From Brevibacillus fulvus (lineage in GTDB: Bacteria > Bacillota > Bacilli > Brevibacillales > Brevibacillaceae), in assembly GCF_016908525.1 (NCBI RefSeq), contig NZ_JAFBEB010000004.1:248001-312000 (forward strand): DNA of 64,000 nucleotides. The letters run 5' to 3'. A program made the position numbers and the translations under genes. This document shows positions 17,328 to 26,443 of this stretch, in pieces. Every line of letters begins with the position of its first letter. Position 1 is the first letter of the stretch. The notes beneath the pieces are model-generated. The model was not told where the DNA came from, did not search any database, and worked only from the letters and a program-made list of their open reading frames with translations.

Positions 17328-18496
17328 CTATTCCCCTCCTCTCGCTGAAAAGGAGCAATCAATGCCCCGGAATGCTCGATCTGGATGTCGGTTTGGACTT
17401 CCGTTTTCACTTTCGGATACATTTCATCCCAGTTTGCGGAAATTTGCCGCCAATAAGTTGGGTCGTCCATGTAAATGTTTCTGCCGAAGCCGATGATGTC
17501 GGCTTTGTATTTTTTTTGCAAAATGGACAATGAGTTTTTCACGTTGCCTTCAATTTTTTTGCCGACAAGCGTTTCCAGCGTCCCCATGTTGACGGGCGTA
17601 AAGCGCGATTCGTTGTCAACGACCGAGCCGATCGCTTTGATGCGAATTTGCATCAGGATTGTTCCGTCTTGTTGGATAACCGGTTTTAGCTTGCTCTCGG
17701 TCTGATGAAACTGTACCGCTATTTTTTTCTTTGAGCCGGGCGCCGTTATCGAGACCGTCGGGATCCGGGCCTCATCCATCGCCCATAACGCCCCTTGGGC
17801 ATCGTCCCCTTCCAAAAAACCGACCAGTTTCTCTTTTTTAAAGACGGCCAGTCCGCCGACGCGGATGTTTTCTTTCCCTTTTGCTTCCGCTGAACCGGGT
17901 TCTTTGCTCGTGGTTTTAAAAAACGGGATTGCTGGATCGATCCCTTCCTGCAAAATGGACGTAATCAAATCCTTTAACACACGGTTTCGTTTCATATATT
18001 GATTGAGTTGCTCGCGAATCGCCTCAGAGGGAAAACGTTCAATCGGCGCTTCCGATTCCATAATGTCGACGCTTTTCCCCTGCGTGATCGCCACATTGGC
18101 GGTCAAGCGATTTTGCGGGATTCGGGAAAAGACATCCATGATATCCAAAATGCCCTCTCTTGCCAGATCTTCACCGATTAACAATGTCCGGCGATGCGAA
18201 AAGTACAAAATCCGCGAGAGCGCTTGCTGCTCAATTTCATTGGCTTTACGGATTGTTTCGGCGGTAGCGGTCAAGCTGTGCCACGCCTTTGTGCCGCTCG
18301 TTCCGCCGCCGCCGCCTTGGCTGCCGGCTCCCCCCAATTGGCTGGGCATGGCGATTTGCACCGTCACCTTGTACTGATTGCCCTCTTTGTCTACCGAAGT
18401 ACCCATGACCAAGGCAATGTCGTTGATTTCTTTCCGATCCCAGCAGCCAGCTAACAGCAAACTCGCTGCAAGAATCGTGCAAGCTAACCGTCTCAT
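17324..18496 (-). CDS. Spore germinant receptor C subunit (GerAC family lipoprotein)
   Basis: A 390-residue lipoprotein subunit of the germinant receptor. The signal peptide ends in a lipobox LLAGC with Cys18 as the lipidation site, followed by WDRKEINDIALVMGTSVDKE, a hallmark of the family. The later RILYFSHRRTLLIGEDLAREG and the C-terminal KADIIGFGRNIY are also typical. A glycine-rich stretch (SQGGGGGTSG, near residue 60) is unusually long. It starts by ATGA overlap with the A-subunit gene. Confidence 0.93.
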   Translation of the reverse strand: MRRLACTILAASLLLAGCWDRKEINDIALVMGTSVDKEGNQYKVTVQIAMPSQLGGAGSQGGGGGTSGTKAWHSLTATAETIRKANEIEQQALSRILYFSHRRTLLIGEDLAREGILDIMDVFSRIPQNRLTANVAITQGKSVDIMESEAPIERFPSEAIREQLNQYMKRNRVLKDLITSILQEGIDPAIPFFKTTSKEPGSAEAKGKENIRVGGLAVFKKEKLVGFLEGDDAQGALWAMDEARIPTVSITAPGSKKKIAVQFHQTESKLKPVIQQDGTILMQIRIKAIGSVVDNESRFTPVNMGTLETLVGKKIEGNVKNSLSILQKKYKADIIGFGRNIYMDDPTYWRQISANWDEMYPKVKTEVQTDIQIEHSGALIAPFQREEGNR

Positions 18497-20085
18497 TCAG
18501 TTTCCCCCTCTTGCTTGACAGGAGATGGTTTCAGGTCGGTACTCATCCGTTTTCGCTCACGGTCGTATAGTAGAGGCGGCCGGGTTATCATTCGCCACCA
18601 GGGAGAACGGATCAACAAATCTTTTTGCGCTTTCCAACTAAACGGAGCGATTCCGGAAAGATACGGAACGCCAAACGAGCGCAATTTGGCCAAATGCAAG
18701 ACAATACACATCGTGCCGATCACGATGCCATATAAACCAAAGGTGGCGCCAAGCAGCATCAAGGGAAAGCGCAGCAAGCGAATGGCGATCCCAAAGCTGT
18801 AGCGGGGAACGGTAAACGAAGCGATCCCGGTCACCGAGACAATAATAACCATCGGAGCGGAAACGATTCCCGCCTGCACCGCCGCTTGTCCGATCACCAA
18901 CGCTCCGAGAATGGAGACTGCCTGTCCGACCGTCTTGGGCAAACGAACCCCGGCTTCGCGCAACGCTTCAAACGATATTTCCATGATCAGCGCTTCCACA
19001 ATAGCGGGAAACGGAATCGATTCCCTGGCTGCCGCGATACTGAGCAGCAAAGTAGTGGGGATCATGTCCTGATGAAAAGTGGTCACTGCTACATACAGCG
19101 CCGGCATAAACAAAGCGATCCCCAAAAAAAACAGCCGAAGCAGGCGGATAAACGATCCGGCATAAATGTCCTGATAATAATCTTCACTGGCCTGCAACAT
19201 CAGCCAGGCCGTAACCGGCCCGACCAGGACGAACGGAGTATTATCAATAAAGATGGCAAATCTCCCCTCGAGCAGATGGGCGGCTACTGTGTCAGGCCGT
19301 TCCGTATTTTGCACCTGGGGAAAGATGCTGAACGGGTCATCTTCAATCAGTTCCTCGATATAGCTGCTCTCCAAGATACCGTCAATCTTGATCCTCTCCA
19401 ACCGATTTCTCACTTCCGCGATCACGCGCGGATCGGCAAGGCCGTCAATATAGGCCAACGCCACATTCGTTTGCGTATGCTCGCCAATTTTGTAGGCGAT
19501 GGTTTTCAACCGTGGAGATTTTAAACGATACCGCAACAAAGCCGTATTCGTTCGCAAACTTTCCGTAAAACCTTCCCGCGGGCCACGAATCGTCGCTTCG
19601 GTAGCAGGTTCCTCGACTCCCCGGCGGGTTCCTCCGACAACGTTAAACAGCAAGGCTTTGTCATAGCCATTGACCAGCAAGGCAACGCTCCCCGTCAGGA
19701 TGCCCTCCACCAGTTGCGCATATTGCTTGGCGGAAGTCACCTGTGCCAAGGAAATTTGCCTTTCCTTCAGGTCGGCTGGCTGTGACTCGTTGAAAGTTTC
19801 ACTAAAATGGATCAGGAGCGGCCGCATCAAATTTTCATGAATCTGATCGGTATTGACGATGCCATCGATGAATACCAGCAAACCTTTGGTCGTTTCATTG
19901 ACCATTATTTCGCGAAAAACAACATCAGAGCAGTCGCGAAAAATCTCCTGCAAAACTTGTTTCGAGTGCGCCAGCTCGGTTTCGATCCGTTCATCCGTAA
20001 TCTCCAAGGTGATGTCTTTTGGTTGGGAAGGAATATTATGCTTTTTTTTCCGTTGATTGCGTACGGTCCGAAACCAGTTTCTCAT
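18493..20085 (-). CDS. Spore germinant receptor A subunit (GerAA family)
   Basis: A 530-residue membrane subunit of the germinant receptor. It has a large soluble N-terminal region, including VFREIMVNETTKGLLVFIDG and GTRRGVEEPATEATIRGPREGF cut by PEATE-like conserved residues. The C-terminal half is helical and membrane-embedded (from about residue 290, TPFVLVGPVTAWLML). The conserved RESIPFPAIVEALIMEISFE and REAGVRLPKTVGQAVSILG are intact. The start ATG has GGAGGAG. It heads the operon. An N-terminal basic stretch (RNQRKKKHN) precedes the conserved domain. Confidence 0.94.
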   Translation of the reverse strand: MRNWFRTVRNQRKKKHNIPSQPKDITLEITDERIETELAHSKQVLQEIFRDCSDVVFREIMVNETTKGLLVFIDGIVNTDQIHENLMRPLLIHFSETFNESQPADLKERQISLAQVTSAKQYAQLVEGILTGSVALLVNGYDKALLFNVVGGTRRGVEEPATEATIRGPREGFTESLRTNTALLRYRLKSPRLKTIAYKIGEHTQTNVALAYIDGLADPRVIAEVRNRLERIKIDGILESSYIEELIEDDPFSIFPQVQNTERPDTVAAHLLEGRFAIFIDNTPFVLVGPVTAWLMLQASEDYYQDIYAGSFIRLLRLFFLGIALFMPALYVAVTTFHQDMIPTTLLLSIAAARESIPFPAIVEALIMEISFEALREAGVRLPKTVGQAVSILGALVIGQAAVQAGIVSAPMVIIVSVTGIASFTVPRYSFGIAIRLLRFPLMLLGATFGLYGIVIGTMCIVLHLAKLRSFGVPYLSGIAPFSWKAQKDLLIRSPWWRMITRPPLLYDRERKRMSTDLKPSPVKQEGETE

Positions 20086-20214
20086 CCTTCTCCTCCCTTC
20101 TTCACCAGCCCGTTGAATACGTTTCCATTATCCCCATTGACTGCCAAATTATGCGACCTTCCTACGCGTTTGCCGGTGAACCGTACAGCAAATCAGTGAA
20201 TCACCCCCCAGCCA

Positions 20215-20255
20215 CAAAAAAAAAGCGCCTCTCCTGTTCGGAAAGGCGCCGCCCC
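20215..20255 (-). terminator. Terminator of the flippase gene
   Basis: GGCGCCTTTCC and GGAGAGGCGC form an imperfect stem over GAACA, followed by about nine U residues on the minus strand. Confidence 0.85.
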
Positions 20256-20269
20256 TGTGGATTCTTTGT

Positions 20270-21895
20270 TTACTGTTCAGTTCTTCGCTTGCGCAAAAAT
20301 CCGGCGAACTTGCGCACCACGTTGCCGCCTGGCAGCCAGTCGAGTTCACGCGGTTCCAATAACGGAATCGCTACGAGCAACCCGATGTAGACGATCATCC
20401 CGACCGCGATGCCAATGACCGTCTCCGCCGCGCCCAGCAAACGTGCGCTTATGCCATGCAGCCAATATTGACAGCCGATGGTGGCCGTCCAGGTACACAA
20501 CAGCATCACATTCGCTGCGATCAATGGATAAATATAGTCAAATGCCCAGTTTTGCTCACTCTTGACCAGCTTGCGGATGCTGCGCATATTCAGCAGCCAG
20601 ACAAACGTGCTGGCGGCCAGCCAGGAAAGCGACAGGCCATCGATGCCAAACAGCGAAGCAAACACGAGCGTCGTGACGATTTTCACGCCGACTCCCCAAA
20701 GCAGGTGCAAAGCAGGGACATTTTCTTTCCCTAACCCCTGCAAGACGCCGTTTGTTGCCAGCAGCATCGATAACGGGATCGCGCTGACTGCCAGAATCGC
20801 CATCGCCCGCGTTCCTTCCAGGTCACCGTACAAGGCGAGATTGGCCCCTTCCGCGATCCCGGTCAACCCCAAGCCTGCCGGCAAGCCCAGCAGCCAGGCA
20901 AAGCGAAAGGAAATCCGCGACAACGTTCGCACCCGGTCTTCGTCATGCTTTCGTTTCGCTTCAGCGATCGCCGGAACAATGGACAGCGCGATCGACGCGC
21001 CGAACAGGCTGGCCAGCTGCAACAGCGGGCCTCCCCGGCTGTAAACGCCAAACCAGGCGTCGGCCGTCACGCCATCCACTCGCCAGACATAGCGAAAAAT
21101 ATTAATGGCCAAAAAAGAGTCAACCAGACTAAAGATCGGAATCGCCAACGCCCCGACGCAAATCGGCCAGGAAATTTTCCACATGTTGAGAAAAAAACGG
21201 CGATCGATCCACCAGCGCCAATCTTTCCAGCGAGGATCGAGCGTAAGCCGGCTGGAGCGCTGTTGCCAGCCCAGCAATAAAAACAAAAACAGCAAACTGA
21301 TCACCGTGCTGATCATCGTCCCGAAGTTGACGCCGGCAATCACCGAATCGGTATCTTCGCCCAATTTGACCAGATAGCCTGCCGTCAGCATAATCAGCAC
21401 AACCCGCAGCGTTTGTTCCACCACCTGGGACAAGCCGACCACCATCATTTTCTGGCAGCCGTAAAAATAGCCGCGCAACACCGCGATGAGCGGAACGAAC
21501 AACAAGGACAGGGAAATGGCCCTGATCGGTTCAACCAGATGCAGGTTGCCCATGGCCAATGCAATCAGCGGCGAGGAAAAATACAGCAGCGAAAACAGAG
21601 CGGTCCCGATAACGCTCATCAGCAACAGGCTGCGCGCCAATATTTGCTGGACTTTGCCCGTGTTTCCTTCCGCCAGCGCTTCCGCAATGATTCGGGACAA
21701 TGCGATCGGCACCCCTGCTGTAGCCAGATTGAGAAAAGCCAAATAAAGCGGATATACCTCTTGATACAACCCTAATCCGCTGTCACCCACTATATCTTGA
21801 AGCGGAATCCGGTAAAACATCCCGATAATTTTGGAAAGAAATCCCGCTATGGTTAAAATGATGGCTCCGCCAAGAAAATGGCTTTTTTTCAGCAT
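20270..21895 (-). CDS. Polysaccharide/lipid flippase of the SpoVB-MurJ-like (MOP) family
   Basis: A 541-residue polytopic protein with about 14 helices, starting KKSHFLGGAIILTIAGFLSKIIGMFYRIPLQ, the N-terminal signature of the SpoVB/YtgP group. These proteins move lipid-linked sugar precursors across the membrane. It could be the sporulation cortex factor SpoVB, a MurJ-like lipid II flippase or a polysaccharide exporter. A separate, more typical MurJ lies at 23.4 kb. The position beside a germination operon mildly favours a sporulation role. It is transcribed alone and has a strong terminator. Confidence 0.85.
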   Translation of the reverse strand: MLKKSHFLGGAIILTIAGFLSKIIGMFYRIPLQDIVGDSGLGLYQEVYPLYLAFLNLATAGVPIALSRIIAEALAEGNTGKVQQILARSLLLMSVIGTALFSLLYFSSPLIALAMGNLHLVEPIRAISLSLLFVPLIAVLRGYFYGCQKMMVVGLSQVVEQTLRVVLIMLTAGYLVKLGEDTDSVIAGVNFGTMISTVISLLFLFLLLGWQQRSSRLTLDPRWKDWRWWIDRRFFLNMWKISWPICVGALAIPIFSLVDSFLAINIFRYVWRVDGVTADAWFGVYSRGGPLLQLASLFGASIALSIVPAIAEAKRKHDEDRVRTLSRISFRFAWLLGLPAGLGLTGIAEGANLALYGDLEGTRAMAILAVSAIPLSMLLATNGVLQGLGKENVPALHLLWGVGVKIVTTLVFASLFGIDGLSLSWLAASTFVWLLNMRSIRKLVKSEQNWAFDYIYPLIAANVMLLCTWTATIGCQYWLHGISARLLGAAETVIGIAVGMIVYIGLLVAIPLLEPRELDWLPGGNVVRKFAGFLRKRRTEQ

Positions 21896-22047
21896 TGTCT
21901 GTCTCCTTTACATTACTTGCTCATCCAATCCTAAGTCCCTCTTTGTCCACCCTTACATGAGACTCAGGTATAGCGGAAAAGTTTCGCAGTCATACTGGGT
22001 AGCAACAAGATTTTTATCGCTGACAGAGAAACGAAAGGGGCTTGTAT

Positions 22048-23454
22048 ATGGCGCTCACCCGCTATTTCATTCAACATCTGCACTGGCCGTTAATGGAAAA
22101 AATCAAACAAAACAAAACGAGATGGTATATTCGTGACATGAAGGAAATGGAGAGTCTTTCAACAGCGCAAATCGCGGAAACGCAAGCAAGCCGATTGGCC
22201 GACCTGCTTCGGCATGCCGTTGCCACTGTTCCCGCGTATCAACCATGGCTGGCGCAGCAGGAAGCGATCGGACAAGACCCGATCGCTTTTTTGCAACAAT
22301 TCCCCATCCTGAGCAAAGCTGATTTTCGCCAGCACCATCAACGCTATCTGAGCACCGCGCTTTCACCGGCAACGAAATTGATTCCGAACCGTACCGGCGG
22401 CTCGACCGGTGAGCCGATTCGCTTTTATCTTGATCGCTATACCGTTGAGCATTATGAAGCCGCCCGGTGGTACGGCCTGTCCTGGCACGAGATTGAACCG
22501 GGCGATCCGTCCATCATGGTCTGGGGATCGCCAATTGAGCTGAATCAGCGGCAAAAACGCCGTTATTTGTGGAAAGAACGCTTTTTGAAAAACCGGCTGC
22601 TGCTGCCTGCCTACGAGTTGCAACGAGCCAAATTGGATGACTATTTACGCTTGCTGCATTCATTTAAACCCGCCTATTTGTACGGGTACGCCTCCGCACT
22701 CCATCTGCTGGCAGAACTGCTGCTGCAGAGCGGACGCAAACCGGGCATCCCCCTAAAAGCGGTTGTCTCCACGGCCGAGACGCTTCTGCCGCATCAACGG
22801 GAACGCATTGCAGAAGCTTTTCAAGCCCCCGTGGTGAACGAATACGGCGCGCGCGACGGCGGAATCCTCGCCTACCAATGTCCTGCCGGGGGGATGCATA
22901 TTTTCAGCCAAAATTGTTTGCTGGAAACCGTCGATCCCGTCAGCAAACAACCGGTCGGCCCCGGCCAGCCCGGACTGTTGCTCGTAACCGATCTGCATAA
23001 CTATTCCATGCCGCGTCTGCGCTATCAATTGGGCGATATTGTGAAACTCTCCCGCGATGTCTGCTCCTGCGGGCGAAATCTTCCCTTGTTGGAGGCGATT
23101 GAAGGACGAGAAGATGACATGTTTGTCTCAACAAGCGGCCAATTTGTGCACGGCCATTATTTTAACCATCTGATGCGAAATCTGGATAGCTTTCTCAGCT
23201 TCCAGCTCATCCAGCACGAACCGCGCAGGCTGTCAGTAAAACTGGTCAAGCATCCGGAAAAATACAAGCAGACAGAAGAACGACAGTTTATCGACGGCAT
23301 CCGGCAATCGTTGGGCAACGATGTGGAAATCGCTCTTGAATATGTGGCAGAAATCCCTCCCAGCGCTTCCGGCAAACAGCGCTACGCGATCAGACAGTTT
23401 CCTATTGAACTGAGCGGGAACGGCGCTTCCACACCTTTCCCGCCAGCTCACTGA
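22048..23454 (+). CDS. PaaK-like adenylate-forming enzyme
   Basis: A 468-residue member of the phenylacetate-CoA ligase/CapK group of AMP-forming enzymes. The phosphate-binding loop NRTGGSTGEPIRFYLD, the acidic motif NEYGARDGGILAYQC and the hinge region RYQLGDIVKL are present. A CxC pair in DVCSCGRNLPLLE is typical of the group. CapK-type members often sit in envelope polysaccharide clusters, as here; the substrate is unknown. The ATG at 22048 is 7 nt after AAGGGG and is preferred over a TTG at 22042. Its last 53 nt overlap the 3' end of the convergent murJ. Confidence 0.82.
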   Translation: MALTRYFIQHLHWPLMEKIKQNKTRWYIRDMKEMESLSTAQIAETQASRLADLLRHAVATVPAYQPWLAQQEAIGQDPIAFLQQFPILSKADFRQHHQRYLSTALSPATKLIPNRTGGSTGEPIRFYLDRYTVEHYEAARWYGLSWHEIEPGDPSIMVWGSPIELNQRQKRRYLWKERFLKNRLLLPAYELQRAKLDDYLRLLHSFKPAYLYGYASALHLLAELLLQSGRKPGIPLKAVVSTAETLLPHQRERIAEAFQAPVVNEYGARDGGILAYQCPAGGMHIFSQNCLLETVDPVSKQPVGPGQPGLLLVTDLHNYSMPRLRYQLGDIVKLSRDVCSCGRNLPLLEAIEGREDDMFVSTSGQFVHGHYFNHLMRNLDSFLSFQLIQHEPRRLSVKLVKHPEKYKQTEERQFIDGIRQSLGNDVEIALEYVAEIPPSASGKQRYAIRQFPIELSGNGASTPFPPAH

Positions 23455-24931
23455 CCAACGGTTCCCTCGTCAAAAACAGCACTACGCCGTAGACGACAGC
23501 TCCTGCTCCGATCCCGAGCACGAGGTGGACGACCAGCGGCAGCATGGCCAGGACGGGTTCCCATAGCGAGATCGCTGCGCCCATTACGAGGCTGGCGATC
23601 AGCACCTTGCCGGCGGTCAGCAAAAAGTTGGCGCGGACCGGCCGGCCGATTTTTCGCCACAACAGGGCAAACAGCAAGACGGACTGACAGATGGCCGAAA
23701 CAGACGCGCTTAAAGCCAAGCCGCCATGGCTTAACCACGGCATTGAGATCCAGGCGGTGGCCAAATAGGCCAAAATGCCGATAAAACCGATAATCACCGG
23801 TGTGCGTGTATTTTTCAATGCGTAAAAAGCGCGGGTCAACAAATCTCTTGCGCCCAATGCATACAAGCCGAGACTGTAAAAGGTCAGGGCAAAATCGGTC
23901 ATTTGCGTTGCCGAGTGCGTAAAGCTCCCCCGCTCATAAATCAGTTCGATCAACGCTTCTCCGTACATAATCAGTCCGACCGTAATCGGAATCAGCAGAA
24001 TGAGCAAATAGGCCAGCCCTTTTTGCAGCACCTGCTTCATTTCATTCATTTCACCGCGTTCCACATAGGAAGCCAATAACGGGAAGAGCGGCAGCGTAAA
24101 CGCGCCGACAAACACTGCCTGCGGCAACTGGTTGATCGTATTGGCCAGCATCAGGGCGCTCGGTCTGCCTTCGCCCAATGAATTGGCCAGCCCTCGCTCC
24201 AAAAACGTCGTCACATTGGCGATAACGGCGCCGATGAATATCGGGATGACCCGTTCGCCCATGCTGCGCATTGCCTCATCCTCTTTCCATCCGAGGCGGA
24301 ACCGGTGACGATAGCCAAAAGACCGCATCGTCGGCAGCATGGTCAGACAAGCGGACAAGTAGCCGAGCGATGTGGCCAGAGCCAATCCGTTCACGCCCAT
24401 ATGGGGCACCAGCAGGTACATAAACACGATGACGACCGCGCCATTGGCGACCGTCCCCACGGTTGGCGTAAAGAAATGCTGATGCGCATTGCATACACTC
24501 GACCAGAGGCCCACCAGCCCGATAAAAATCGCTGACGGCCACATCCACTGCAGCAACTCTGCCGTCATTTGGATCGCGTCTTCGCCCCTGACACCCAGCA
24601 ACAAGGCGGTTTGCCGGGAGAAAAGCACACCGAGCACAGCCAGGACGGCAAACCCGGCCAGCACGATGAACAACACCTTTTGATACAGCTCATTGGCCCG
24701 CTGTCGATTGTTCTGCTCGAGAATTCCCCTTAGAGTGGGAATCAGCACGGCATTAATTGCCCCGGGCACGACCAGAAACAGTGTCATCGGGATGTTGGAG
24801 GCGATCGTGAACAGATCGGTCTCCCTGCTCAAACCATACAAATTGGATAAATAAATATTGCGGAAAAAACCTAACAGTCTGCCGGCCAACGTAAGCACGA
24901 CAATTAAGGAAGCCGTACGCAACAAATTCAT
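23402..24931 (-). CDS. murJ: Lipid II flippase MurJ
   Basis: A 509-residue MOP-superfamily transporter that flips undecaprenyl-linked peptidoglycan precursor to the outer face. Fourteen hydrophobic helices are visible. Signature pieces are TLAGRLLGFFRNIYLSNLYG near the N-terminus, PGAINAVLIPTLRG, QLPQAVFVGAFTLPLFPLLA and ELIYERGSFTHSAT. The ATG at 24931 gives the classical MNLLRTASL start; an open extension to 25051 lacks support. The preceding AGGAG is about 11 nt away, a little far. A polysaccharide repeat-unit substrate is also conceivable given the cluster. Confidence 0.88.
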   Translation of the reverse strand: MNLLRTASLIVVLTLAGRLLGFFRNIYLSNLYGLSRETDLFTIASNIPMTLFLVVPGAINAVLIPTLRGILEQNNRQRANELYQKVLFIVLAGFAVLAVLGVLFSRQTALLLGVRGEDAIQMTAELLQWMWPSAIFIGLVGLWSSVCNAHQHFFTPTVGTVANGAVVIVFMYLLVPHMGVNGLALATSLGYLSACLTMLPTMRSFGYRHRFRLGWKEDEAMRSMGERVIPIFIGAVIANVTTFLERGLANSLGEGRPSALMLANTINQLPQAVFVGAFTLPLFPLLASYVERGEMNEMKQVLQKGLAYLLILLIPITVGLIMYGEALIELIYERGSFTHSATQMTDFALTFYSLGLYALGARDLLTRAFYALKNTRTPVIIGFIGILAYLATAWISMPWLSHGGLALSASVSAICQSVLLFALLWRKIGRPVRANFLLTAGKVLIASLVMGAAISLWEPVLAMLPLVVHLVLGIGAGAVVYGVVLFLTREPLVSELAGKVWKRRSRSVQ

Positions 24932-25067
24932 GTATATGAAATCTCCTATTCCTGTTCTGCTGCGGTTCGTTCGGCAAGCGCCAGCGACCGCCGGACGGCC
25001 ACTGCTGGCCGCCACCTCTGTATCATATAGCAAAAAGCGCAAATCTACCAAGTTTTTTGTCGAATCC

Positions 25068-25097
25068 TTGCTACCTGCTTGATACTTTCATTATAAT
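25068..25097 (+). promoter_or_regulatory. Promoter of the O-antigen-ligase-like operon
   Basis: TTGCTA (25068-25073), 18 bp, then a perfect TATAAT (25092-25097), about 30 nt upstream of the ribosome site of the next gene. Confidence 0.65.
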
Positions 25098-25134
25098 GGT
25101 TAAGTTGAACTTTGTCGTAGGAGGAGTCGTCTGA

Positions 25135-26406
25135 ATGAGACAAGCCTTGTTAAAATGGGGCACATTGCCAAACACCTGGCTCTACTTGCTGTTGGCCTAT
25201 CCCATCATTGATTACATCATGAGAAAAATTCTCCCGATCCCTATCGTCTCTTCCTTTTGGGATGACGGCTTAATCCTCGTCTTACTCGTGTTCGCCCTGA
25301 TTGGGTTCTTGCAAGGGGAACGGAAAATGCCTGCAATCAAGCATCTGCTCATTGCCTTCTTGATGTACGGGCTGGGGCTGATGATGGTTGATATGGTCAA
25401 TCTGGATGCCAGCATCGAGGGCTTCCGCTCGATCTATCAATACATGTTGGCCTTCGTGATCGGTTTTTATCTGTTCCAATCCAAGGAACAATTAACCAAC
25501 ATGATCCGGCTGCTGGGCGTTGTCGGTTTTATCGTCGGCTTGATCGGGGTCATGCAGGTAGTGCTTGGGGTGGAAACCTCGCTCGCCTGGGTAAATGCCG
25601 GAGAGTCCACTCGCACGCGCGCCTTTTCCATTGTAACCAGTCCGAACGTTTTGGGCAGCTACATGGCGTTTATCACTCCGGTAGCAATGGGCCTGTTTTT
25701 GTACACCAAACAGAAGAAAGAAAAAATCTGGTGGCTGCTTGTCAGTCTGACAACACTCGCCGCCCTGCTGTTTACCGCTTCGCGGGGAGCCTGGTTTGCC
25801 TTCGCTTTCGTCATCTTCATCGGATGCTGGATCTGGAACCGCCGGCTCGCGATCTATTTGCTGATTTTGGGAATCATTGGAGCTGTCGTGCTTTATTATG
25901 TCCCGAACCTGCCGTTGATCGGTACGGTCAAAGATCGGCTGGCTACGCTGTTTACGGTCGAATACTTTCAAAAAAGCTTGCAGGATGGACGTCTGGCCCG
26001 TTGGTACGAAGCTTATAACAAAATGCGGGTCGATCCATTGTTCGGCGTCGGTATGGGTCACCACGGCGGTGCGGTAGCCTCCCGCCACTTCGGAACGATC
26101 TACTCGGACAGTTATCTGTTCAAGAGCATCGCCGAATTGGGGCTGCTTGGCGTTGGCCTGTTGATTTCTCTGATCGTGTTGATTATTCGCTACTGCTTCC
26201 AAGTCACCACCCGCATGATGAAAACCCCTTCCTTCTATATCCTGTTGGGCATATCCTGCGGAATGTTGGCCGTTTCACTGCACAACATGGTGGAAAATAT
26301 TTTTGAAGTTCCTTTCATGTCGCTCTATTTCTGGTTGTTTGGCGGTTTCTTCTGCGCCCTGCATACGAGAGGCGACGAGGAAAACAGACGTGTAGATGAA
26401 CGATAA
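25135..26406 (+). CDS. O-antigen ligase-like (Wzy/WaaL superfamily) membrane protein
   Basis: A 423-residue polytopic protein with about ten to twelve helices and the O-antigen ligase domain. The conserved periplasmic-type loop contains RTRAFSIVTSPNVLGSYMA and later GVGMGHHGGAVASRHFGTIYSDSYL, where R and H residues are functionally important in the family. Such proteins polymerise or transfer polysaccharide on a lipid carrier. GGAGGAG precedes the ATG. It heads a three-gene operon with a repeat-bearing membrane protein and a lipoprotein, so it is probably the glycan-joining enzyme of that unit. Confidence 0.88.
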   Translation: MRQALLKWGTLPNTWLYLLLAYPIIDYIMRKILPIPIVSSFWDDGLILVLLVFALIGFLQGERKMPAIKHLLIAFLMYGLGLMMVDMVNLDASIEGFRSIYQYMLAFVIGFYLFQSKEQLTNMIRLLGVVGFIVGLIGVMQVVLGVETSLAWVNAGESTRTRAFSIVTSPNVLGSYMAFITPVAMGLFLYTKQKKEKIWWLLVSLTTLAALLFTASRGAWFAFAFVIFIGCWIWNRRLAIYLLILGIIGAVVLYYVPNLPLIGTVKDRLATLFTVEYFQKSLQDGRLARWYEAYNKMRVDPLFGVGMGHHGGAVASRHFGTIYSDSYLFKSIAELGLLGVGLLISLIVLIIRYCFQVTTRMMKTPSFYILLGISCGMLAVSLHNMVENIFEVPFMSLYFWLFGGFFCALHTRGDEENRRVDER

Positions 26407-26443
26407 CGGCCTCAACATTTTTGGAAAGAAAAAGGTGAATCTC

